Source: Acanthaster planci
Lineage: Eukaryota > Echinodermata > Asteroidea > Valvatida > Acanthasteridae
Reading direction: 5' to 3'
Assembly: GCF_001949145.1 (NCBI RefSeq)
Contig: NW_019091358.1
Span: 3,242,904-3,306,903 of the forward strand
Length of the DNA stretch: 64,000 nucleotides
The notes under the pieces were generated by a model. That model saw nothing but the letters and a program-made list of their open reading frames with translations, searched no databases and had not been told where the DNA came from. This document shows positions 25,001 to 37,000 of this stretch, in pieces. The stretch's first letter is position 1; the number at the start of each line of letters is the position of its first letter. The translations under genes and the position numbers were made by a program.

Positions 25001-28000
25001 AAATATATTCATGACTGGCAAAATACAAAAGTCTTGATGTCTTGATAAGAGCTAGAGTGACTGCAGACAGCATAAACAATAGGCATGAAAGTATGACAGA
25101 TTTTGTTTTCTGCTTAAGACAATGATTTAATTCAATCCCATCAGTCACTTTAATGAATGCATCAAACAAACAGCATTTCGTCGTTTGTCAAAATTAAGCT
25201 TAGAGCAACAACCCCAATTGTCATCGCACTACGCATTCTACAAATGACTAAAAGCTAGAACCGGAAGACTTTCTGATGTTGATGGTTAATTTTATTCAAC
25301 TTTAGGCCACAAGCAATGAAGCTAATGCTGCAATCTGTAATTTAAAAAACCATGTTGATTGTTCATATCAATTAATTTGGTCAGTTTGCTGAGTTTGGCC
25401 AAGTGATCAGGAGAGACAAAATAACGTACCAAATGACGTAACTTCAATGAATGCTTCTAAAATTTCTTACATCAATTAAACTTTGGAAGTTTCCTTCATT
25501 TCTGGAATACACATGTTGAAATGAAGGAGACTTTGAATTTGAAAGCTTGTTTCATCCAGGTAAATGCTTTGTGTTTCACATGATGAAGACACGTTGTACT
25601 TGTAAATTGTTCCCATGTAAACTTTGTTTTAATTCATAGTGTTGTTTTTGTAAGCAGTCAATAAACAGTATGCACATTTTTATATTTCAATTTTTTTGTA
25701 TGTGAAACAAGTTTTCTTTCAATGGGTTTCTTTGAATTTCCTATGTACAGGTATCTATACTTCTTACTCTTTCAAATTTGATAAGAAAGAGTATATCATC
25801 AAAAACAATGTAAGAGAACACGATTCCTTGATGAAGAACATGTACAACCATGCTACTGCTGAATCGTAATAGACCGTATTTACGGCGTCCCCAATTTCAG
25901 TCATATTCCCCAACGTAATGTATTTATTTGAAAACATTAAATTCAAGGAACCAGACTATATTCTACAATTTCATTCCGACCCCCAAAATCACCTGGTACC
26001 ATCTCATTACGGGTTTCAAATTTAAACTGTACGTTCAGGAATACAACTGAAATTGGGAACGCTGCGAATACGGTCTATTGGATCAATTCAGAATGTTTGA
26101 CATTTCCCAATAAGCATAACTGAGTTTTACTAAGACTTGAGTGAAATGGACGGTGACTCTAATGGTTTTTGGTGCTCATTACTGCCTTTAAAATGGATAA
26201 GAGAGTCCATCAAATTATGCATTTGTCAGAGAGCCTATACTGTCTGGCCGCTCTTCAGACTGGCTATGGGTAACATTTGCCATTGTTCACAGATGGATCA
26301 TAATAATCCATCATCCTCTGCGTGTATTCAAAACCAGTCAAGCTGAACGGTTACGAGGGGATCCGGTGTAGATTGAGCTCACCTTCGGGGTAGGTACTTT
26401 GTTTTTTTGTGGTGCTGCTTAATCTATGGGAGAGATGGTACAGTTAAATTAGCTGGGAAAAAAACAATTTGCACCGGCGCACAGCCCAATAATGACTAGA
26501 TGTGCGAGTCATGAGGCAGGAAGCAGCCTATGACATACACACACGACACCAAACTGCAATCAGTTTCTGAGAAGCTGGCGCTTGAAGTGTTGAGCCATTC
26601 ATCTGTTGCCAAGCTTGCCTTTTCCATGTAAAGTGGAGTAAGACAGCCAGTGTAGAATTATGTGCTGTGTAAAAATACTGCTTAGTGGTTTGCTCATCTG
26701 GGCCATGAGTGCGTTAATAGGTGATGGCTGCTTGACTTCAGGCAGGCACATCTGTCTTGAGGGATGGGCCCGCAATGGCCAGTCCTGCTACAAGATATTC
26801 AACGATCACCAACGCACCTGGTCCCAGGCAGTAAGATTGTGCAAATCGGCTGGTGGGTGCCTGGCAGACTCCACCTCTACAAGTGAAAGCCAGTTTATTG
26901 GGGCACTGGCGAGCAATTGCAATGTCTCCGTCTGGTATGCGCTCGACACAAGCGGGTGTTCCAGTGATCTCAACCAGGAGTACTTCATTGGCAACAGCGA
27001 AAACTGCCCCGTCATGTTCGTGGCTGAGGATGTGGTGAGCAGCGACCTTGCCGACTGCTCAAGTCAGTTCTACCCAATCTGCGAGCGTCGCGCCAGCCTG
27101 CCCACCGTGTATCTCCACTGCTTTGCCATCGGGGCTAGGGCGACAGCCGGAGGGCGTGGAGGGGTCAAACAGAACAGCACCTGCCTGATGAACCACGGCT
27201 TCATGGAAACCAGTGTTGCCCATCCTGTGCAGTGCTGCAAGGCTTGCTCCCTGGAGCCTGGCTGCCGTTCCTTCAACCTCCTGGAGACTTCAGGGGGAAT
27301 GCAATGCCTCCTGAATAATGCCACTATCTGGGAGGTCAAGAGCACTGACTACACCACTCGTCAGGATTGTCAGTACTATCAATACACTGCCTACCCAAAG
27401 CCTTCAACAGCCTGACTTTGGATTTTTTTCTTCTCTTAAACCATGCCAACTACCAGGCAAACTTGGGACAAGGAACAGCAATTTCACTGGCAGGGACTTG
27501 ATGAAAGACCACTCAAGTGTTCTTAGAGAGTTTCTACCATCTGTGTGATTCACCCTCCATTAAATTGTCAACTTGACTGGCTAAGGTGGGTAAATTCCGA
27601 TCAGAAATTTTGATCCTTGAACAGAGATTTCAAACCTGTGGTTATGATATGCTTAAACGAAATAAATACTGTAATTAGGGAAAAAAGGAAACTGTGGACA
27701 TTGCCATAGAGGAAAGTAATTTATTTCAAGATGGTGGATGATTTGAATAGACTTACTACTTTGGAATCAATTTCCTAAAACAACTGTGTGACTTGGTACC
27801 CAGTTGAAATTGTGATGTGTTTATTTCGCAGGATTTGTTTTTGTGGGACAAAACCTCTTATCTACTTATGAACATTTTCAGTGCATCGAAAGATTTGTTA
27901 AATATATCACAGTAAAAGACAATTCAACAAGGTGAATGGATACATTTCCATAATGCAAAAATTAATAAATACATTTCTGCATTTAAAAACAAATGACTAA

Positions 28001-31000
28001 TACTTGATTGAAACTTGAAACCTCTATAATAATGTACAAGCAGTTTACAATAACAAAAAATTTGTGCAGAAATATAATTTTCACTGTAAAAGAATAAACT
28101 AGTAAGGGATTCAAACCCGGGACCTCTGAAATTTTTAAGGTTTCAGTGCTGTCCTCATAAATGAGGCATTTGCAACAATGTGAAACTTTCATGTACATAA
28201 TGACTAGTGCAAGACTGAGCCTGAGACCTCAGAAATGAATATGTTTTATCTTCAGTAAAACTGATTAAGTTCATTAGTATATATTGCATTTGTAAATACA
28301 AAAATTACTAACATGAAAACTGTAACTACTGACTCTAGATTATTGCTCTTGTGCATATAAGTTTTCAGTGAAATAATTATAAAACTTCAGTGTTTGCTGC
28401 CTCCTTAGTTGTAAAACCAACAGGTTAGGTGGAGGACAAACCTGCCAACTCCCAAAAAATGCAATTAGAAAAAAAGATAAAAGGAAACAATTGATATTAT
28501 CTCATTCTCGATGGTGTTTCTGGTGTTCTGAAAAACCCAAAACTAAATAAATAATGGACTGCATGTATATTTAACTTTGTTTTCTACTTCAACCCTGGAG
28601 TTAACCCTAAGTTAACTGTGGAAGAAAAGCAGAACTTTCTTTATATTTCTTTCCATCCTCCACTCCGGCAAAATTTCATGTTATGTCTGGAATTCAAGAA
28701 ATAAAGAACTATCTGAGCCCCAGGTACTGATTATCAGAAATTAAATGACTGATACATTCTGCGTAATAAGGGATCAGGGCGAGAAAAATTGTAGAAGTGC
28801 AGCTCGCGGTAAGAGCACTGTAGAAACTCATTCGGGAAGAATTTGACCCTGTCACTGTATCATTTTACCACCATTGGTCTGAGCATGCATTTGCATTGTC
28901 CAGTGTGTTCACTGCATGTGACACAAATAACGAATGTTGAAGTGAGGGTATAGCAGCCATGCAAGACAAAGTTCATGAGGTGACTCACAGAACTATCCAT
29001 CCCACTCATCGGCTTTGCTCCAAGGAATACAACATTCAAGCCACTGCTTGTAGGCCTATGTAAAACATGCGTTATTTCTTTTACACAATGCCTCATCAAC
29101 CTTTGTCACCTCACTGGTAATTTAAATTATCGTTTTAACATTGCACTTGAAATCACTACAGGAGCTGGTCGATACAAATTTCTCCTTCTGGCCTTTAATG
29201 TACGAGTGCCAGTGCTGTAGTTAAGACCATCACAAGACCAGACACAAGACCATGTACAAGGCCAGTCACAAGTAATAGAGTGAACGACGACAAAGGAATG
29301 CTTTTGTTGCAATTCATTTGAATAGCTTGCGACTTGAATTCAGACTGGAGGTCTGGTGTGGTCTTGTGAAGGTCTTAAGTGGTCTCGACTACAACACTAC
29401 ATTTCAACAAACTATCGCTTGATTCTACATGGTTTTACTACGCACTGTTTGCACCGCATCTGCACCAGGCACTGGGGCAAATAATTTACGTTGCATGATC
29501 AACAAATCGCCTATTGGACAACTGGGTTTATGCAGGCTTTTTATGACAGGTTACACACCACTGGTTGAATCACCAATGACTGAATTTTTTCACGGAAAAC
29601 AATATCACAATATAACCAAGAGGAATCAACAAATTTTATCCAGAAAGGACTGTCCTCGCTTGGTGTGCTGTTTGCTCAATGTGAATGGTTGACTGTAGAG
29701 TACTGGTACCACCATTTTGTTGAACTCAGAGATCAGTTTTTCTACTTTGTGACCAAAATCTTGAACATCGGTGTATTATCACAGCGTTAGCCATCCACCC
29801 TTAATCATTTATATGTGATATTGCACAAAAACAAATGGATTTACACTCAGTACTATCCACACACGTATATTTCCAATGTAATCATGTGTTAAAAAAAAAA
29901 CACCTATGAATTGTTGGGTCGGTATGCGAAAAGAGAGATATCGTCCATTATCCGTTCTGTTTATGGGCTGCCATAATCTCTGGCACTTCAGTGACAGGAC
30001 GCTGTAATTCTAGATACTGCATAAGGGCAGCTTTTTTTTCCCCACCAAACTGACAGGTAACAAGTCTCTCAAACTGCATCACTTCCGATGAAATTGCCAT
30101 GTGCATAAGCATTTTAGATATCAAATTTTTGTGGCGTGCATCGGCTGCACAGGATTTCAAAAAAATTTTTGATCACGGGCGTAGAACATTTTACATGCAG
30201 CATGCACACACACCTGATGATGTTAAAATACAAAGCTTTAATGTTCCTATGACCCTAACAGCCCTGAATCCTCCAATTTTAATAGGATTTTGCGCACACC
30301 CTAGGGAGTTAGGGATAAATATGGCGTCCTTTGCGAGAGATCCACGCTAGTGTTGCTAAAGCAAAAACTGTAGTTGTCCGACAAACATTCCCGGTGACAG
30401 AATAATCTACTGAGTTGTCTCCTTANNNNNNNNNNNNNNNNNNNNNNNNNNNNNNNNNNNNNNNNNNNNNNNNNNNNNNNNNNNNNNNNNNNNNNNNNNN
30501 NNNNNNNNNNNNNNNNNNNNNNNNNNNNNNNNNNNNNNNNNNNNNNNNNNNNNNNNNNNNNNNNNNNNNNNNNNNNNNNNNNNNNNNNNNNNNNNNNNNN
30601 NNNNNNNNNNNNNNNNNNNNNNNNNNNNNNNNNNNNNNNNNNNNNNNNNNNNNNNNNNNNNNNNNNNNNNNNNNNNNNNNNNNNNNNNNNNNNNNNNNNN
30701 NNNNNNNNNNNNNNNNNNNNNNNNNNNNNNNNNNNNNNNNNNNNNNNNNNNNNNNNNNNNNNNNNNNNNNNNNNNNNNNNNNNNNNNNNNNNNNNNNNNN
30801 NNNNNNNNNNNNNNNNNNNNNNNNNNNNNNNNNNNNNNNNNNNNNNNNNNNNNNNNNNNNNNNNNNNNNNNNNNNNNNNNNNNNNNNNNNNNNNNNNNNN
30901 NNNNNNNNNNNNNNNNNNNNNNNNNNNNNNNNNNNNNNNNNNNNNNNNNNNNNNNNNNNNNNNNNNNNNNNNNNNNNNNNNNNNNNNNNNNNNNNNNNNN

Positions 31001-34000
31001 NNNNNNNNNNNNNTGGAGCAAGGGGTCGGGTTGTTGTCTTTGTTCTCTTTCTGCTCAAAACTGATCTTAAATGGGGGCTCAGCAGGCTCTTCCGGTAGCT
31101 CATTGTACGTCACTATCACCTATGGGATGAAAGCCAAAGGTAACTAGTAGACAATAGTGTACACAAACAAACAAATCAAATCATTTGAATCTGTCAAGCT
31201 TTTACATGAGAACTGCCTGGGAAAGAAAAATGCACGTACGCCGCTGATCAACCGCGGCGCCTTGAAAGCTATTTTGTCTAATATATAATGACACTCAATT
31301 AAGACTGACAGTGTTTGAATTCTCTTTTGCCTTTAACCATCGAACCATTCCCAACCACAAGGTGTCTTGTCCAAAACACACAGCTCCAAAGCTCAAGCAG
31401 TTTTGGTTTATAAATGTTAAGCCGTGCAGTTCAAACAAATTAGCGTTTAAAACCAAAAGTATATTCCATAAAAATTTTGGACAATGCTACATGTCTAGCT
31501 GTCCTCCATGTTTCACGATTCCGAGGTGGGTTAGACACCATCCGATAAGAAATGCCCATGGGGTGTTGACTACAACAATCTGAGTCTCAAGACCCATCCT
31601 TAAGGATGTTTTTTACACCAACCTGTGTCATGACACAGCCGGGACCTGTGGCCATCATCTTGACCTGGACGGGCACCTCCGGCACCGTCAGGGTCTGCAG
31701 CAGCAGGCGGTTGTGATCCTTTACATACAGCCAGTGAGGGTTGGGCTCGCAGGAGAACTTGACCTGGAGCTGGATATCCTGCTGACCCCCACGGTAGGCC
31801 ATCAGGCCGTACTCAGCCAGAGCTTGCAAGGCCATCACCGTGTCCTGAAGATGGACAAAACGGGACCCGTCAGTGATGTTTGGTCAAGAATGATCACGAA
31901 CCCGTTATCTTCAGTCACAATAACACAAATTCACGTTAGTCAGAAATCATATTTCTCTTTGATTTGGGAGAGATACATTTAAGAACAGAAAACAATCTGA
32001 ACCCTTTAAAATAAAAGCCAAAGGTTTTGTAAAATAGCATTTATTTGTATAGGTGTCATCAGTAGTAGGGATATTTGGAATTTAGTTCCTGTAAAAGTGT
32101 GAGGTGAACAATTGACACAGGCAAAATTACTCACAAAGAAACAAATGTGCAATGTTTGGAGATAAATTATCTTAGAGAACATCTGCATATGTGCAGGTTC
32201 ATTTTGTAAATTAGATTACTATTAACCCTAACAGTCCTCAATCCTTCTCCTGTTGGAGGACTGAGGACTGTTATAGGGTAAAGTTACTTAAGGACACCAT
32301 TTCTGATCTTCAATCATTAAATGGGGCAGGCCAACCATCAAGCAGATACTCTTGAAAAAAGAAAAAAATTAAAAATTAAGTTTCAACATTTATCTTAATG
32401 GCATTTGGGTGATACTGAAGTCAGTGCACTGGGTATGCTGGGTACGCAAAATTTGTACGTGACGATAAAAAAAAAAAATTAGTAGAAATCATTAAGGTAC
32501 TTCCAAGTTTTTATTTGGTTATTCTTGTATCTATTCATTCGCCATTTTTTGTAATTTTTAAAACATTTCCGGGGGGAGGTTATACTACTGAAAACAAGCT
32601 CAAGAGAAAATGTACAAATCAGATCAAAGATAATCACACAACCAAAGTATCGAGCTCGTGAGAACCAAACCTGAGTAGAGGCAAACCCTCCATTGGCGTT
32701 GCGCTGTCCGACAATCCAGCGGGCCACAGTGTTTCCCTGTACCAGTGCCTCCGTCTTACTGTAGGCCCAGATGTAGGTCAGCAGCACGTAGGAGGTGATC
32801 TCGATGTGTTGTGAAGAGGCCTGGTGGTGGAGGTACGGGGGTCGATCATCGGGGACTGGTTCCGGACGCCCCTCCCAGTGTCTCAGGCCGTCGTCAGAAT
32901 CTTAAGACAGAGGAAGATGCAAAATAAATAAATACCTACAGAAATAAATAAAGAAAAGAAGATCCAGAATGATGGGTTAACAAACACAAACGCCCAGCCA
33001 AATCCATGCCTGAACCCAAGACTTGTGATCAAAAGAGTGTCCATTGAGAATTTATCATTTCTGTTGTTTTAACACCACTGACCTTGACCTTTGACCTATG
33101 CAATTTGTTATACAATAAGTTGGTACGTCCAGTCCTTCTCTTCTTATGGGGGAAGAAATAAACATCTCTACTGTTTTCACAGTAAACCTTTGATGTCCAA
33201 AATCAACAGTCTTCGGGATCTGATCAGACCAAATCACACAACCAAATTTGAAACTGATAAGCAAAAGCTTACTCGATTTATAGTGGGAAATCTATATTTC
33301 TCTGCCCTGCAATATATTCCCTACTAGAAAAATCAGTCATCAACTGGTCATTAGAAATTGGCATCACCAAAAAAGGCATCAAAGGCAAGAAAAGGGGAGC
33401 AATTGGAAGCGCCAACTGAAAGAACAAATAAGGAATGAAGTCACCAGCAGTCATCAAGAATGCGTGATTCAATGTCAGAATAATGACCATTTTTGCAGAC
33501 AAGATATATGACAGCCTTCAGCCCCTTTGCGTGCTGCTGTTACCCAATATAGCTGGTTACTTTTTACCCACGTCCCCAGGCTTCCACTGAGTGCTCTGAA
33601 TGAAAAATGTTATCCGATTGTCATGGAGGGAAATAAACTTAAGTCAGAACCTCTTTCATTTCTTTATTTCTATGCCCTGTCAGCAAAGCCCAAAGGGATT
33701 AATATATTTGCCTTGTGCTTACGTGGGTGTGTGTGTATGTGTCAATCTGTCTGAATGGGCCTTCACAACATAGCAAGACAATTTCTTTTTTTTTTTAGGC
33801 AAATGAGGACCAACTTGTTGGGACATTTCTCTGTCCCCACAATTTTTCAGGTCCCCTCATAAGCGTGTGTCCCCACAACTACAAAGCAAGTTTGTCTGTG
33901 TGTCCACAAGCAGTTTTCTTACTGCAATTTGAGAAAAATTGGACATTTCAACCTTTTCTTTCCGGTATAGTGACGCTGTGCATTCCACGGTCATTTGTGA

Positions 34001-37000
34001 AGTAGCAAGTGCATTTCCAACCAAAGGAGCCTCCACTGTTTGTACAATTGCACCCTCTCTTGGTCCTGCTCGGGGCTCATAGTGAAAAGAGTATTTGACA
34101 ATTGGCCTAACCACACAGGATGATATACGGTCTCATCTAATTGAAAATGAATCCTATACATCAACACATGAGCAACAACTGCACAAAAACAGAGCAAAAG
34201 GCACAAGTGCAATCCCGGGGGAGGGAGGAGAGAGGGTACATCGCCCACCCCAAAATAAATGAGTTTCCAACATCATATAAGGCAATCCTCCTAATAATTT
34301 GCCACAATGTTCATTTCCGTTTCCAGGAGCAAGGCCCTTCAACATAAAAAGACTGTTTACAAGTGACATCCTGATTGATTCTAACAATAAAAATAATTGA
34401 GAAATAGGATATTTGATATGCATGAGCTTAGTGCATAACATGTATTATTTATTATTCAATTTACCCTGGCCCAACCAACCGTGATGAGAACTCGTGGCTG
34501 ATGACAAAAGGAAAAGGACCTCGATTACAAATTCTGAAGCAGGGTACGAGCTGGCTCTGGCTTATTGCATGAAATTTGTATGAGTCCAGATGAAGTTTTA
34601 TTCCATACATGATGTGAGGTGACAGTCCACTGTCATGGAAACAAGATGGCCAACAACCCATTAGTCCAGGTGGTATGAAAGCCATCAGGTTGGGGTCCAA
34701 CTAAGAAAAGATGGGTATCCACACTGTGTGCAGGTACGTAGTCCCTCCCTCACCAAGGAGAGAAAGGTTAGATGGGTGACTTCATGCAACTGGGTGTCAA
34801 GGCCAAGGTGTACTGGTGTGACACGTGGAATATAAAACCAAAATCTCAATTCCAAACTAGTCATCCGAGCTCCGTGACATAAATACCACGCATGTGAACC
34901 CGTACATACATACGGTATCACCCCACAGTGATGCAATATCTTTTGTCACTGACATCACAGACTGACACCAAATGACATTTGTGTGTGTGAGTTTGTTTCT
35001 GCATTCAATTGGGTACCCTGAACAATAGAAAACAATAAGGTCCCAATTGACAGAGGGTCCCCGATTGACAACTGTGTACAAAACATATGGGTGGTCTTCT
35101 AAAAAAGTTACAGTACAGACAAAAGAGGAACAATAGGGGGTCCCCATAACCAGTTGCAGGCAAATACCCACTTGGATGTGTGGGCCTCATCAAGCCAACA
35201 ACATTGTTGTCATGAACCCCCCCCCTAGGTGTACTGCACGTGTACTCCAGACATCTTTCCAAAGTTAGAAAAGTGAAATGATGCTATATGCCACAACTAC
35301 ACGGACGGATGTAATCAGTGTTAAACTTTTTAATGCATATTTCCCTGAATCCTATATCCACAAAATGTTTGTGAATGTCTGTGAAAACCCAACTCTTTAA
35401 CCCCTTCGTACCAGGCGGCGGCTATAGCCGCCGTAAAAATTGAGATCCTGAGCCTACTTGTCAGCTATTATTCTCAGCTCACGCTCGAGCGAACACGGTG
35501 AAAGAAGGCAGACCCTGGCTCTCGCATATACGGTAATTGGTCATTGTGCGTAGCCCAGAAATGAAAAGACCGATTTTTGCATCATAATCACCAGCTTCAA
35601 AATAGTCCCCACTTTGAAAAGAGGCAACAGAAATGTGGAAGGGTGAGTAGAGCCGCATGCCACCGAACAATCAACCTTTTCACTGTGTAATTCAAAGCGT
35701 GCAGAGCACGTAGGGCCACAAACCGAGAATTTGCGGTTTGGCGGGTGGCAACGTGCAAGTTGCATGTTAGTTCGTGAGGATGATAATGAGCTGATTCAGA
35801 CATGGGCTCAGTGACCTATGAGTTCACCTTAAATGCTCACAAGCTTACCCACTGCCAGCATGTCAAGCCTAGCCAGTATATCCTCCTTGTTGGGGTGGCC
35901 AGCTAAGATGTAGGCATAGCTGGCTATGGCTAGCGTGTACATGTCGGCAGAATCGATGTTGATCTTTCCATCCAGGCAGCCGATGGCTTTCTGTACATGT
36001 GCATCCTGGGGAGGGGGGGGCAGATCGGTACAAATAAAATCCAGATGCAGGGAAATGGAACATGACAATAAATGAAGTTTACACAGTCATTCAGTAGCAA
36101 CCAACTTCAAATCAAACTGTCTTGCCTCAGGATTCTAAGATATTTGTCCGCAAAAAGCCGGTTCAAAATTTTTGCTGCTTTATGACTGAAAAAAGGCATC
36201 TTGTTCATGATTTCACGGGCCATTACTATGGGGTCCTCTATCAGACACTATGTTGAAAAGGAACTTGCAACTGTAAAACTGAAACAAGCATGATATTGTT
36301 CACAAAATGACGTCACACCATATACACATTACAGTTTATGACCTTGGACTACACAACTTCAAATCATGAAGACCTTTCACCTTTCAGCGAATAAGCTTGA
36401 AGTTAACATCAAAAATAGTTCACAAAGCGATCCAATAAGGAGCTTTGAATGTTAGATCGGTGAGCTTACATCAAGAGGTACTCCCGCCTCTATGAGAGAG
36501 ATGATGACGTAGGCAGTGAGGGTTGTGACATCATTCACGCTTCCCTAGGAACACAAAAATGAGCAACATGTGTGTAATAGGGTCCCAAAGGCCATGTCCA
36601 CATCACTTGGCTGTGGCTTAAAATTGCATACAACCCAATGGGAGGCGGCTGCAGCCACAACCATAGACTTGCGCATTATTTCAAGTGGAAAGGGCTAAAG
36701 ACTCTGGTTTACGTGATGAGTATGCTGTCAGAAAAACAAGGAACATATTTTATGTGCATAAGTTTATCATTTCTGCAGTCCTCAATTTTCTATATGTCAG
36801 TCCAAGTGCATCTGCCATATATGAGAGCAAGAAACACACAGATCTCTCAGTCTGCGGTCACCCATACCCGATGACTGATGGAGGTGGGGTGGGGGGAATG
36901 GTGGGGTAGATGACTGGAACAGGGGAGGGGGGTGGGGGTGAGCAAGGGGCAGGCAACTACTCCCCAAAATAAATGACAAACAGCACATTAAAATCACCAC

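Larger units (their letters stand above)
24361..31013 (-). other. Large macroglobulin intron (through the gap) hosting an antisense gene
   Basis: Contains an ATT/AAT microsatellite (about 24437-24466), a TIR element (25870-26077), the plus-strand lectin/PAN gene (26660-27415), a SINE-like B box (28106-28117), a CACAAG foldback (29208-29400), a short TTAACCC-type repeat (30251-30317) and the N gap. Confidence 0.75.

Noticed and set aside
30301-31119. Long open frames across the N run
   Set aside because: Artefact of translating undetermined bases; only 31014-31119 (minus) is supported.
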